35,318 nt of DNA from positions 1 to 35,318 of the forward strand of contig JALCPO010000021.1 in assembly GCA_022650455.1 (NCBI GenBank). The letters are read 5' to 3'. The notes under the pieces were generated by a model. That model was given only the letters and a program-made list of their open reading frames with translations. It did not search any database and was not told the origin of the DNA. Position 1 is the stretch's first letter. Each line of letters begins with the position of its first letter. Source of the DNA: Oscillospiraceae bacterium (GTDB taxonomy: Bacteria > Bacillota > Clostridia > Oscillospirales > Acutalibacteraceae). The translations under genes and the position numbers were made by a program. Positions 6,840-14,604 of this stretch are shown here, piece by piece.

Positions 6840-7599
6840 CATTCAGAATATCTCCATCCGTTTCGGCGGCCTGACCGCCGTCGCGGATTTTTCCCTGACG
6901 ATGGGGGACCACGACATCTACGGCCTGATCGGTCCGAACGGCGCGGGCAAAACCACCGTTTTCAACATGCTGACGGGGGTCTATACGCCCACAAGCGGCA
7001 CCATGACGTTCGACGGCGAGTCCATCGTGGGGCTGAAGCCGTACAACATCACAAAGAAGAAGATCGCCCGCACCTTCCAGAACATCCGCCTGATGAAGAA
7101 CCTTTCGGTCCTGGATAACGTCAAGATTTCCTTCATCTATCAGGAAAAATACGGACTGACGTCAGCGATCCTCCGGCTTCCCTCGTTTTTCCACGAGGAA
7201 GAGGACGTTCAGAAAAAATCCCTGGAGCTTCTGAAGGTCTTTCACCTGGACGACAAAAAGGACGAAATGGCCGCGAACCTCCCCTACGGCGAGCAGCGCA
7301 GGCTGGAAATCGCCCGCGCGCTTGCGACGCAGCCCAAGCTCCTGCTTCTGGACGAACCGGCGGCCGGCATGAACCCGCAGGAAACGCAGGAGCTGACGGA
7401 GCTGATCCGCTGGATCCGCAAGACATTCAAAATCTCCATCCTGCTGATTGAGCACGACATGCGCCTGGTCATGAGCGTATGCGAAAAGATCGTCGTGCTC
7501 GACTACGGCAAGATCATCGCGCGCGGAACGCCGGACGAAATCAAAGCCAACCCGAAAGTAATTGAGGCTTATCTCGGCGAGGAGGCGGCCCATGCTTAA
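6826..7599 (+). CDS. livG: Branched-chain amino acid ABC transporter ATPase LivG
   Basis: A 257-residue cytoplasmic ABC ATPase. The Walker A motif is GPNGAGKTT (36-44), the signature region reads LPYGEQRRLEIARAL in place of LSGGQ, as usual for LivG, and Walker B is LLLLDEPAAGMN, followed by the switch His in LLIEHDM. The C-terminal LivG extension ending IEAYLGEE is present. The ATG at 6826 has AGGAGGGTGA upstream; an earlier in-frame start would lie well inside livM. It overlaps livM by 14 nt and livF by 8 nt. Confidence 0.94.
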   Translation: MPLLDIQNISIRFGGLTAVADFSLTMGDHDIYGLIGPNGAGKTTVFNMLTGVYTPTSGTMTFDGESIVGLKPYNITKKKIARTFQNIRLMKNLSVLDNVKISFIYQEKYGLTSAILRLPSFFHEEEDVQKKSLELLKVFHLDDKKDEMAANLPYGEQRRLEIARALATQPKLLLLDEPAAGMNPQETQELTELIRWIRKTFKISILLIEHDMRLVMSVCEKIVVLDYGKIIARGTPDEIKANPKVIEAYLGEEAAHA

Positions 7600-8296
7600 A
7601 ATAACGAATCTGAACGTCTATTACGGCGGCATTCACGCCCTGACGGACGTCAACATCGAGGTAAACGAAGGGGAAATCGTAACGCTGATCGGCGCAAACG
7701 GCGCGGGGAAAACCTCGACCCTGCGCGCCATTTCCGGCCTTGTCCCCATCGCGGGCGGAACCATCGAGTTCGAGGGGAAGGAATTGAACAAGGTGCCGGC
7801 GCACAAGATTCCGTATCTCGGCATCTCCCACGTGCCGGAAGGGCGGCGGATCTTCGCAAACATGTCCGTCGCGGAGAACCTGCAGCTCGGTGCCTACTGC
7901 CGCAAGGATAAAAGCAATTTTGAGCAGGACTACAATCAGGTCTTTGAAAAATTCCCCCGCCTGAAGGAGCGTATGCGGCAGCGCGCCGGAACGCTCAGCG
8001 GCGGCGAGCAGCAGATGCTCGCCATGGGCAGGGCGCTGATGGCGCGTCCGAAGATTCTGCTGATGGACGAACCTTCCATGGGCCTCGCCCCGATCATCGT
8101 GGAGGAAATCTTCTCCATTATCCAGGACATCAACAAATCCGGGACGACGATTCTCCTGGTGGAGCAGAACGCGAACATGGCCCTTTCCATCGCAAACCGG
8201 GCCTACGTGATCGAAACGGGGCGCATTACGCTGGAAGGCAAAGCGTCCGACCTGCTGAAGGACGAATCCGTCAAAAAGGCTTACCTCGGCGGATAA
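7592..8296 (+). CDS. livF: Branched-chain amino acid ABC transporter ATPase LivF
   Basis: A 234-residue cytoplasmic ABC ATPase, partner of LivG. Walker A GANGAGKT (34-41), intact signature LSGGEQQMLAMGRAL, Walker B ILLMDEPSMGLAP, and the family-specific HVPEGRRIF segment that separates LivF from LivG. The ATG at 7592 lies within the last codons of livG and gives the expected LivF N-terminus. It is last in the operon and is followed by a strong hairpin. Confidence 0.94.
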   Translation: MLKITNLNVYYGGIHALTDVNIEVNEGEIVTLIGANGAGKTSTLRAISGLVPIAGGTIEFEGKELNKVPAHKIPYLGISHVPEGRRIFANMSVAENLQLGAYCRKDKSNFEQDYNQVFEKFPRLKERMRQRAGTLSGGEQQMLAMGRALMARPKILLMDEPSMGLAPIIVEEIFSIIQDINKSGTTILLVEQNANMALSIANRAYVIETGRITLEGKASDLLKDESVKKAYLGG

Positions 8297-8314
8297 AAAA
8301 ACATATTCCGAAAT

Positions 8315-8355
8315 GAACAATGCCGGCACCACAGAAAGCGGTGCCGGCATTGTTC
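8315..8355 (+). terminator. Terminator of the liv operon
   Basis: A perfect 16-bp stem (8315-8330/8340-8355) with a 9-nt loop stands 18 nt after the livF stop, followed by GATTTATTT. The adjacent metallophosphoesterase gene converges on it, so it may serve both strands, although the T-tracts are short. Confidence 0.75.
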
Positions 8356-8422
8356 GATTTATTTCCGGATCCCGGCCAAAAGGAATCCGAAGGAGTTCGC
8401 CGGGCGGGAGCCGGATCTTCCA

Positions 8423-9124
8423 TTATCGGGCGGAAAAATGCTTTGGCTTTCCGACATCTTCCACCGGAATCAGGCGGCTGAACACGGCGAAATTTTTATA
8501 TGTAATCTTACGGTCGATATGGCAGGAACCGAAGAACCATTTTTTATATTGGGCCTGTTTCATAATCTGCCCGAAGAAAGCTTCGAGCTGGTTCCGGTTG
8601 ACCGTTTTCGGCCTTCCCGGGGCAATATCCACATGCGGAGGGGGTTCGTGGGTGAAGATATAGTCGACCTGCAGGCCGTTGGCTTTCAGGTGGTCGATGC
8701 CTTCCCGCATTTCGTCCAGGCTCGGCATTTCGCACGGCCACCATTTCCGGGCCTCGATGCGGGCCTGGATTTCGCTGCTTTCCCCGCCGCCGAACGTAAA
8801 GATTTTTTTGTCCTCGATCGTATAGACCTGCCCGCGCATCAGATGGTACAGATTGCCGCAGATATGATGGACTTTCCCGCCGCTCCATTCCTCCACCGGA
8901 TATTTTCCCAGGAGATCGAAATTTTCGTGCGTACCGTCGAGGAACAGGACATTGTATTTCCGGCTTCCGATTTTTCTCAGATTTTTCTCTTCCTGCTTTC
9001 CTCCGTCCCAGATAAATCCGAAATCCCCGCATATAATAACGGTGTCGCCCTTTTTCACTCCGCGCGTCTCCGAGGGCCGGAAACGCTGTATTTCCCCATG
9101 GGTATCTCCGGTTGCATAAATCAC
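8423..9124 (-). CDS. Metallophosphoesterase family protein
   Basis: A 233-residue calcineurin-like metallophosphoesterase with a dinuclear metal centre. Visible motifs in order: GDTHG near residue 6-10 (D-x-H), CGDFGF (GDxxx), DGTHENFD (GNH[E/D]-like with Thr for Asn), FTHEPPPH near residue 160 and a later conserved His in GSCHID. The frame is open for 58 more codons upstream, but GTG at 9124 is preceded by GGGAGG at 9 nt and gives a protein starting directly in the first metal motif, as in relatives; no site precedes the upstream ATG at 9298. Substrate unknown; cyclic nucleotide, nucleoside polyphosphate or phosphoprotein are all possible. It is a single gene convergent with livF. Confidence 0.8.
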   Translation of the reverse strand: MIYATGDTHGEIQRFRPSETRGVKKGDTVIICGDFGFIWDGGKQEEKNLRKIGSRKYNVLFLDGTHENFDLLGKYPVEEWSGGKVHHICGNLYHLMRGQVYTIEDKKIFTFGGGESSEIQARIEARKWWPCEMPSLDEMREGIDHLKANGLQVDYIFTHEPPPHVDIAPGRPKTVNRNQLEAFFGQIMKQAQYKKWFFGSCHIDRKITYKNFAVFSRLIPVEDVGKPKHFSAR

Positions 9125-9377
9125 GGTGTTGTTCCTCCCAATGCCTTGCCCTTTTCCAGGCTTTGTCTGAACACTTGTCTGTTTCGGCTGTCTGTTTCGG
9201 CCGGAATTTTGCCTCGCTGCGTCGAAAGCGCTCGAAATACGGCGGATATTTCCGCGCTTTTTTCTTTTTGCCAATCGCAGTTCCTCTTGAAAATTCATCG
9301 CTTTTTATGGGCCAAACAAAGCCGAACGGCATAGGATAAATATTCATATTTCGTTACTTTATCTTTCAGCGAATAAC
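9125..9377. other. Spacer between metallophosphoesterase gene and dacA
   Basis: No credible gene. A perfect tandem duplication of a 13-nt unit (TGTCTGTTTCGGC) lies at 9176-9188 and 9189-9201. The minus-strand frame of the metallophosphoesterase stays open to 9298, without a ribosome binding site. Confidence 0.4.
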
Positions 9378-9386
9378 TGCTATACT
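9378..9386 (+). promoter_or_regulatory. Extended -10 promoter of dacA
   Basis: TGC directly precedes TATACT (9381-9386), an extended -10 element. The -35 region is weak. It lies 60 nt upstream of the dacA start. Confidence 0.5.
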
Positions 9387-9445
9387 GGTAGAAGCGGCGG
9401 CATCCGCTGCCGTTCTTATCATATCACATCGGAGGCAAAATTTCC

Positions 9446-10801
9446 ATGGGAAAAAAGTTCTTCGCCCTGTTTTCCGCCCTTTTGGCCTTTTGCATCATCC
9501 TGGCGCCGGCCGCGGCTCACGCGGCAAATTTCAGTCCCAACCTCAGCCTGCACAGCGACGCGGTGGAACTGGTCAATCTGGACACCGGAACGACGGTCTA
9601 TGAGAAGAATCCGAGCAAAAGGCGGGAACCCGCTTCCCTGACAAAGATCATGACATATATTGTGGCGGCCGATCATATCAAGGACCTGCAGGGGACGCGG
9701 ATCACCGTCACCAAAAAGATTCTGGATGAGCTTTCCGGAACGGGCAGTTCCATGGCGGGCATCCAGGTAGGGGACGTTGCAACCGCCTACCAGCTTCTGA
9801 ACTGCATGATGGTTCCGTCCGGCAACGATGCCGCCCTCACCCTGGCGGACTATGTGGGAAACGGCGATGTCAACAAATTCGTGGACATGATGAATGAGAA
9901 GGCGAAGGCCCTGGGCTGCACAAACACACACTTTACCAACCCGCACGGCCTGCACGACCCGAACCACTACACTTCCGCCGCGGACCTCATAAAAATCACC
10001 CGTTATGCGATGACCAAGCCGTATTTCATGAGCATCTGTTCCCAGACTTTCTATACTTACAAGCCGGTCGGGGGGCCAAACGCCGGAAAGAGCGCCACGC
10101 TTTCTTCGACAAACCTGATGATGAACCGAAACGCCGCGGACGGCAAGTACTACTATGTATATACCAAGGGGATCAAAACGGGGCACACGGACGAATCGGG
10201 ATATTGCCTCGTTTCCACGGCTTCGGCCGACGGTTACAGTTACCTTTGCGTCGTCCTAGGCGCTCCGGCTGTGGATCAAAGCGGCGCCGCGGTCCCGACG
10301 CACAACGAGATGCTGGACACCGCGGCCCTGTACCGCTGGGCGCTCCGGTCGCTGGAATTGAAACAGATCGTCGGCACCAACGACACGGTGGGCGAAATCA
10401 AGCTGAACTATGCATGGAACAAAGATACCCTGCGCCTGCAGGCGGAAAAAAGCTATTCCGCCGTCCTTCCCAAAGGAATCGCGGCAAGCAGCATTATTCT
10501 TTCGAAAAACGTTCCCCGCTCAATCGACGCCCCCGTCCGGAAAGGGCAGGTCGTCGGGACCGCAACCCTGAGCTATGCCAATGAGAAGCTGGCAACCGTC
10601 AACCTGGTTGCGGCCGAGTCGGTCGACCGCAGCGAGCTGCTGCATACGACCGACATTGTAAAAACAATTTTTACCTCGACGTGGTTTCTCGTGATCGCGT
10701 CGCTGATCGTCTTTCTGGTGGTCCTATACATTGTCCTCGCCATTATCTACAACCGGAAGCGGAAAAAGCTGCGTAAGGTGAAAAAATACCGGAAAATGTA
10801 A
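9446..10801 (+). CDS. dacA: D-alanyl-D-alanine carboxypeptidase (PBP5/DacF family)
   Basis: A 451-residue penicillin-binding D,D-carboxypeptidase that trims the terminal D-Ala from peptidoglycan pentapeptides. A signal peptide ends near AHA (24-26). The three serine-protease-like motifs are intact: S64-L-T-K67 (SxxK), S125-G-N127 and K244-T-G246. After the catalytic domain comes a beta-rich PBP5 C-terminal domain (about 300-395), then a membrane span (TWFLVIASLIVFLVVLY) and a strongly basic tail, so the enzyme is anchored outside the membrane by its C-terminus. GGAGG precedes the ATG. It stands alone and converges with the rplL unit. Assignment is firm; the dacA, dacB or dacF label is a choice among paralogues. 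Confidence 0.92.
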   Translation: MGKKFFALFSALLAFCIILAPAAAHAANFSPNLSLHSDAVELVNLDTGTTVYEKNPSKRREPASLTKIMTYIVAADHIKDLQGTRITVTKKILDELSGTGSSMAGIQVGDVATAYQLLNCMMVPSGNDAALTLADYVGNGDVNKFVDMMNEKAKALGCTNTHFTNPHGLHDPNHYTSAADLIKITRYAMTKPYFMSICSQTFYTYKPVGGPNAGKSATLSSTNLMMNRNAADGKYYYVYTKGIKTGHTDESGYCLVSTASADGYSYLCVVLGAPAVDQSGAAVPTHNEMLDTAALYRWALRSLELKQIVGTNDTVGEIKLNYAWNKDTLRLQAEKSYSAVLPKGIAASSIILSKNVPRSIDAPVRKGQVVGTATLSYANEKLATVNLVAAESVDRSELLHTTDIVKTIFTSTWFLVIASLIVFLVVLYIVLAIIYNRKRKKLRKVKKYRKM

Positions 10802-10910
10802 GGACGGAAAATGTCTGCGTTCCGGCGTCCCTCGGTGTTGGAAAAACCTTTCCGGTTTATTTGTACGACAAGGTTTCACGCAATATGCCGGATTCGGCTT
10901 TGAAAAGTGC

Positions 10911-10951
10911 ACAAAAATCCCCGCCGGCAGGGTCCCGGCGGGGATTTTTGT
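10911..10951 (-). terminator. Bidirectional terminator between dacA and rplL
   Basis: A 17-bp perfect stem (10911-10927/10935-10951) with a GC-rich CCCCGCCGG core, A-tract on one side and T-tract on the other. It can stop transcription from rplL (minus) and from dacA (plus). Its position directly after rplL argues against readthrough into another gene such as rpoB. Confidence 0.85.
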
Positions 10952-10971
10952 ATTCCTTCCAAAAGGAAAAC

Positions 10972-11346
10972 TTACTTCAGTTCGACTTCTGCGCCGACCT
11001 TCGTGAGCTTTTCCTTCATCGCTTCGGCATCGTCCTTGGAAACGCCTTCCTTGATCGCCTTCGGAGCGGCATCGACAAGGTCCTTCGCATCTTTCAGGCC
11101 GACACCGGTAATTTCGCGGACAGCCTTGATGACCTGGATCTTCTGCTGACCGATGCTCTTGAGAATCACATCGAAGGAAGTCTTTTCTTCCGCGGCAGGA
11201 GCGGCGGCGGCAGGAGCGGCGGCAACGGCAACCGGAGCGGCGGCGGAAACGCCGAATTCATCTTCCAGGGCCTTTACGAGCTCGGCAAGCTCCAGAACCG
11301 TCAGGGATTTCACATCTTCAATCAGCTTTGTAACTTTATCGGACAT
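10972..11346 (-). CDS. rplL: 50S ribosomal protein L7/L12
   Basis: A 124-residue stalk protein that recruits translation factors to the ribosome. N-terminal dimerisation helices (1-33) bind L10, an Ala/Pro-rich hinge spans about 36-53, and the globular domain starts at EKTSFDVIL with the typical [24 protein letters not shown] helix (here TGVGLKDAK). I start at ATG 11346, 10 nt from GGAGG; a TTG two codons earlier is also possible. It follows rplJ by 33 nt in the same unit and ends before a strong terminator. Confidence 0.95.
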   Translation of the reverse strand: MSDKVTKLIEDVKSLTVLELAELVKALEDEFGVSAAAPVAVAAAPAAAAPAAEEKTSFDVILKSIGQQKIQVIKAVREITGVGLKDAKDLVDAAPKAIKEGVSKDDAEAMKEKLTKVGAEVELK

Positions 11347-11379
11347 AATCAAGAAACCTCCATATTATTTAATTTAAGA

Positions 11380-11916
11380 TCAGGCACTCTTTTTCTCTTT
11401 TTCGGCAATCGCGTTCAGTGCGACGACCAGGCCTTTCATTGTGCCGTTCAGCACGGTGACAAGGCCGGAAATCGGACCGTTCAGGCCGCGGAGCACCTCG
11501 GCCAGCAGCACTTCTTTCGAAGGCAGGGAAGCCAGTGTTTTGATTTCATCGGCGTCGACAGACTTGCCGTCGATAAATCCGGCCTTGATGGTGAACGTCT
11601 TGCTCTTCTCCGCATAGCCGTTCAGGATCCGCGCCGGGGCAACATAATCCTCCGGATTGAGCGCCAGGGCGGTCGTCCCTTCCAGCACGGAATCAAGGCC
11701 GTCAATGCCGGCTTCTTTCAGGGCCAGACTCAGCAAAGTATTTTTTACTACTTTGTAAAAACTCCCGGATTCGCGCAGCTCCTTGCGGAGTTTGGTGTCG
11801 TCTTCCACATTGATGCCCTTGTAATCCACTAGGACACCCGTGTGGGCGGTTTTCAGCTTCTCGGAGAGTTCCGTAACCGCCTGTTTTTTCTCTTCCAGTA
11901 CTTTCTTGCTTGGCAA
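11380..11916 (-). CDS. rplJ: 50S ribosomal protein L10
   Basis: A 178-residue L10, the base of the ribosomal stalk holding L7/L12 dimers. It has the YKGINVEDDTKLRKELRESG and NPEDYVAPARIL segments and the C-terminal L12-binding helix with ALNAIAEKEKK. The TTG at 11916 is chosen because GGAGGTG lies 8 nt upstream and it gives the usual N-terminus PSKKVLEEKK; the frame is open for 48 more codons, but those fall in the leader terminator. The gene is first of an rplJ-rplL unit with its own promoter and attenuator-like leader. Confidence 0.94.
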   Translation of the reverse strand: MPSKKVLEEKKQAVTELSEKLKTAHTGVLVDYKGINVEDDTKLRKELRESGSFYKVVKNTLLSLALKEAGIDGLDSVLEGTTALALNPEDYVAPARILNGYAEKSKTFTIKAGFIDGKSVDADEIKTLASLPSKEVLLAEVLRGLNGPISGLVTVLNGTMKGLVVALNAIAEKEKKSA

Positions 11917-12090
11917 ATAATTCACCTCCGTTTCAAGGGAATCCGCGCAACAGAAAAAGCCTTTTCCGCCGCCGCAGAAAAGGCTTTCAGCACCCAACAC
12001 AGAACAGAAGCAAAAACGCCTTATTCTCGGCAGGCTGGAAAATCCATTACGCGTCAGCACCTGCTGTCTTGGAATAAAAACAATTCAGTT
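11917..12090 (-). promoter_or_regulatory. rplJL leader with attenuator (L10 leader type)
   Basis: This 174-nt untranslated leader lies between the predicted start near 12090 and the rplJ start. Near its 3' end an 11-bp hairpin (11977-11987 with 11956-11966) is followed on the minus strand by TTTTT, an intrinsic terminator shape. In Firmicutes the L10 leader lets L10(L12) autoregulate rplJL by binding the leader. I identify it by position and hairpin; the L10 recognition kink-turn was not verified. Confidence 0.65.
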
Positions 12091-12096
12091 TTCAAC

Positions 12097-12125
12097 AGCA
12101 TACCACATCCGGCACGGTCTGTCAA
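12097..12125 (-). promoter_or_regulatory. Promoter of rplJ-rplL overlapping the rplA stop codon
   Basis: TTGACA (12120-12125), 17-nt spacer, TATGCT (12097-12102) preceded by TGG. The -35 box contains the TGA stop codon of rplA (12122-12124). rplJL is therefore a separately started unit within the ribosomal cluster. Confidence 0.75.
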
Positions 12126-12826
12126 GCAGACTGGCCGCCGGCTTTGTTCGGGTTAATGCGGATGCCGGGGCCCATGGTGGACGCAATGACGCAGGAGCGG
12201 ATATACTGCCCTTTCGAAGCCGCGGGCTTCGCTTTGACAATTGCGCCCAGCAGCGCGTCAAAGTTCTCGACAAGCTTGTCTTTTCCGAAAGACACCTTAC
12301 CGATCACGCAATGGATGATGTTGGACTTATCGAGCCGGTACTCGATCTTGCCGGCCTTCGCTTCCCCGATCGCCTTGGAAACGTCGCGGGTAACCGTACC
12401 GGCCTTCGGGTTCGGCATCAGGCCGCGGGGGCCGAGGATTTTACCGAGACGGCCCACCATGCCCATCATGTCCGGCGTGGTGACGAGAACGTCGAAATCC
12501 ATCCAGTTTTCACTCTGGATTTTCTTCACCATATCCTCGGCGCCTACAAAGTCGGCGCCGGCCGCCTCGGCGGCCTTTGCGGCTTCGCCCTTGCAGATGG
12601 CGAGGACACGGACCGTTTTGCCCGTGCCGTTCGGCAGCACGATGGCGCCGCGGACCTGCTGGTCCGCATGGCGGCTGTCGACACCGAGCCTGACATGGAC
12701 TTCGACGCTTTCATCGAACTTTTTGGTGCCGGTTTTGACACAGATGCCAAGGGCCTCGTCGGCGTCGTAAGATTTTGTGCGATCGACCAGCTTCGTGCCG
12801 TCGATATATTTTTTACCGTGTTTCAT
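12122..12826 (-). CDS. rplA: 50S ribosomal protein L1
   Basis: A 234-residue L1, the mobile stalk protein next to the E site and in many bacteria a translational repressor of its own L11-L1 mRNA. Signature segments include [15 protein letters not shown] at the N-terminus, [15 protein letters not shown] in domain II and [18 protein letters not shown] near the C-terminus. Length is standard. GGAGGAAAACC precedes the ATG. It follows rplK with a 94-nt gap, and its stop overlaps the -35 box of the next promoter. Confidence 0.96.
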   Translation of the reverse strand: MKHGKKYIDGTKLVDRTKSYDADEALGICVKTGTKKFDESVEVHVRLGVDSRHADQQVRGAIVLPNGTGKTVRVLAICKGEAAKAAEAAGADFVGAEDMVKKIQSENWMDFDVLVTTPDMMGMVGRLGKILGPRGLMPNPKAGTVTRDVSKAIGEAKAGKIEYRLDKSNIIHCVIGKVSFGKDKLVENFDALLGAIVKAKPAASKGQYIRSCVIASTMGPGIRINPNKAGGQSA

Positions 12827-12920
12827 TGGTTTTCCTCCCTGTCAAGTGGTAAAATCGGATTTGAAATTCCTCCCACCGGGACCGGGAAACAAGCGGTCTT
12901 CGGCCGCCCGCGTCCCCGGA

Positions 12921-13346
12921 TCAGTCAGCGACCTCAACGCCCATGCTGCGGGCTGTTCCGGCGACCATGCTCATGGCCGTTTCAATGGAAGCCGCGTTCA
13001 GGTCGGGCATCTTTGTCTCCGCAATTTTCTTAATCTGCTCACGGGTGATCTTCGCGACCTTGGTTTTATTCGGCTCCCCGGAAGCCTTGTCGATTCCGCA
13101 CGCCTTTTTGATAAGAACCGCCGCGGGCGGAGTCTTGGTGATGAACGTGAAGGAACGATCGGCGTACACGGTGATGATGACCGGGATAATCATTCCGACC
13201 TGTCCTTTGGTCCGTTCGTTGAATTCCTTCGTAAACGCCATGATGTTGACGCCGTGCTGGCCCAGAGCGGGCCCGACCGGCGGCGCCGGCGTTGCTTTTC
13301 CGGCAGGTATCTGAAGCTTAATCAAGCCGGTAACCTTTTGTGCCAT
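12921..13346 (-). CDS. rplK: 50S ribosomal protein L11
   Basis: A 141-residue L11, part of the GTPase-associated centre. The Pro-rich [19 protein letters not shown] segment of the N-terminal domain (target region of thiopeptides) and the rRNA-binding C-terminal domain [14 protein letters not shown] through ARSMGVEV are complete. GGAGGTGCAG precedes the ATG. It lies 110 nt downstream of nusG. Confidence 0.96.
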   Translation of the reverse strand: MAQKVTGLIKLQIPAGKATPAPPVGPALGQHGVNIMAFTKEFNERTKGQVGMIIPVIITVYADRSFTFITKTPPAAVLIKKACGIDKASGEPNKTKVAKITREQIKKIAETKMPDLNAASIETAMSMVAGTARSMGVEVAD

Positions 13347-13456
13347 TTTTACTGCACCTCCAAAATTCGTGGTTGATGGCGGAACGGGAATATTTTCGTT
13401 CCTCCCACAGGGGCAGACCCCTCATAACAAGCGGGTTTCCCCGCCGATTACCAGAA

Positions 13457-13978
13457 TTATTCCATCGCTTCGGCCTGGCTGAGCTCGAGCTCCACCGGCG
13501 TCTCGCGCCCGAACATGGAGACGGTGACGCGCACGCGGTTTTTCTCCTTGTCAACTTCCTCAACGATGCCGACGAAGCCTTCCAGCGGCCCGTCGATGAT
13601 TTTCACGGAGTCCCCGACCCCGTAGGAAACCTCAATCTCTTTTTTCTCAACGCCGAGCCGCGCCACTTCTTCTTCCGTCAGCGGGATCGGCTTGGACGAC
13701 GGGCCCACAAAGCCCGTGCAGCCGCGGATGTTGCGGACAACATACCACGACTCGTCGGTCAGGATCATCTTCACGAGGACATAGCCCGGAAAGATTTTCC
13801 TCTCCACATCGCGCTTTTTGTTGTCTTTGATCTCGGTCACGGTTTCCGTCGGAACAAGCACCTGCTGAATCAGATCGTGAAGCTGCCGGTTTTCCACCGT
13901 TTTTTCAAGATTGGAGGCAACCTTGTTTTCATACCCGGAATAAGTATGCACCACATACCATTTTGCTTCTTCAGGCAA
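13457..13978 (-). CDS. nusG: Transcription termination/antitermination protein NusG
   Basis: A 173-residue NusG with an NGN domain (KWYVVHTYSGYENKV near the N-terminus, IFPGYVLVKM, and NIRGCTGFVG) and a C-terminal KOW domain (GDSVKIIDGPLEGFVGIV). It binds RNA polymerase and affects pausing, Rho action and ribosome coupling. I choose TTG at 13978, 8 nt from GGAGG; an in-frame GTG at 13987 overlaps the ribosome binding site. It follows secE by 23 nt. Confidence 0.95.
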   Translation of the reverse strand: MPEEAKWYVVHTYSGYENKVASNLEKTVENRQLHDLIQQVLVPTETVTEIKDNKKRDVERKIFPGYVLVKMILTDESWYVVRNIRGCTGFVGPSSKPIPLTEEEVARLGVEKKEIEVSYGVGDSVKIIDGPLEGFVGIVEEVDKEKNRVRVTVSMFGRETPVELELSQAEAME

Positions 13979-14001
13979 AGAAAACACCTCCGGTAAATTT
14001 A

Positions 14002-14238
14002 TTATTTCGCAACATTCATAATCAGCCCGAGCAGATTGACCAGCAGAGCGTCAAGGCCGAAGACAAAAAGACCGATTACGACGATCGTAGCCAGGACCAC
14101 GCCGGTATTCTTAAATACCGACTGCGGCGTAGGCCATACCATTTTTTTAACTTCGCCTTTGGTATCGCGGAAAAATTTTGAGATGTTTTTGCCGGCTTTG
14201 ACAAAGAAGTTTCCTTTTTTTTCAGCTTTTTCAGCCAT
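14002..14238 (-). CDS. secE: Preprotein translocase subunit SecE
   Basis: A 78-residue single-span SecE. A charged cytoplasmic N-terminus leads into the conserved FFRDTKGEVKKMVWPT amphipathic helix (about 22-37), then one membrane span near 46-72 (VLATIVVIGLFVFGLDALL). It clamps SecY in the SecYEG channel. The short one-span form is typical of Firmicutes. GGAGGG precedes the ATG; it sits between rpmG and nusG, the usual order. Confidence 0.95.
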   Translation of the reverse strand: MAEKAEKKGNFFVKAGKNISKFFRDTKGEVKKMVWPTPQSVFKNTGVVLATIVVIGLFVFGLDALLVNLLGLIMNVAK

Positions 14239-14259
14239 AAACTCTTCCCTCCGTCCGGA

Positions 14260-14409
14260 TTACTTCGTCTCACGATGAAGCGTATGTTTCCTGCAGAATC
14301 TGCAGTACTTTGTCATCTCAAGCCTGTCCGGATCATTCTTCTTATTTTTCATTGTGTCATAATTGCGCTGTTTGCATTCTGTGCAGGCCATTGTTACTTT
14401 TACTCTCAT
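14260..14409 (-). CDS. rpmG: 50S ribosomal protein L33
   Basis: A 49-residue L33 reading [16 protein letters not shown] at its start and ending HTLHRETK. Cys9, Cys12, Cys36 and Cys39 form a zinc ribbon, so this is the Cys-containing (zinc-binding) form rather than a Cys-less paralogue. GGGAGGTGCC precedes the ATG. It lies 21 nt upstream of secE and is first gene of the rpmG-secE-nusG-rplK-rplA unit. Confidence 0.93.
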   Translation of the reverse strand: MRVKVTMACTECKQRNYDTMKNKKNDPDRLEMTKYCRFCRKHTLHRETK

Positions 14410-14483
14410 AACGGCACCTCCCGCTGTACGGAAATATTTTTCGCCTTTTTCAGGCTGCGGCCTCCCTCAAAATAAACGGGTAC

Positions 14484-14508
14484 AAAAAAAAGGACCCCTT
14501 TACCGAGG
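14484..14508 (-). promoter_or_regulatory. Short hairpin plus T8 in the rpmG leader
   Basis: On the minus strand a 5-bp stem ACCTC/GGGGT with a 6-nt loop is followed by CC and eight T, between the promoter and rpmG. The stem is weak, so this may be a partial attenuator or chance. Confidence 0.3.
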
Positions 14509-14515
14509 TAGCTTT

Positions 14516-14544
14516 ATCTTAGCACATTCCGGTAAGCATGTCAA
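14516..14544 (-). promoter_or_regulatory. Promoter of the rpmG-secE-nusG-rplK-rplA unit
   Basis: TTGACA (14539-14544), 17-nt spacer ending in TGC, and TAAGAT (14516-14521): a strong sigma-A promoter with an extended -10 element. Confidence 0.75.
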
Positions 14545-14604
14545 GCAATTTTTGCAGAAAAAGCGGGCGGCGCGGGAACGGCCCGCGGCATCCGCCCGCG
14601 CGGA

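Noticed and set aside
9176..9201. Tandem 13-nt repeat as a CRISPR or replication iteron
   Set aside because: Only two units without spacers; no cas or rep gene nearby.
9125..9298. 58-residue N-terminal extension of the metallophosphoesterase
   Set aside because: No ribosome binding site before the upstream ATG, whereas GTG 9124 has GGGAGG at good spacing and starts directly at the metal motif; extension residues are basic and low-complexity.
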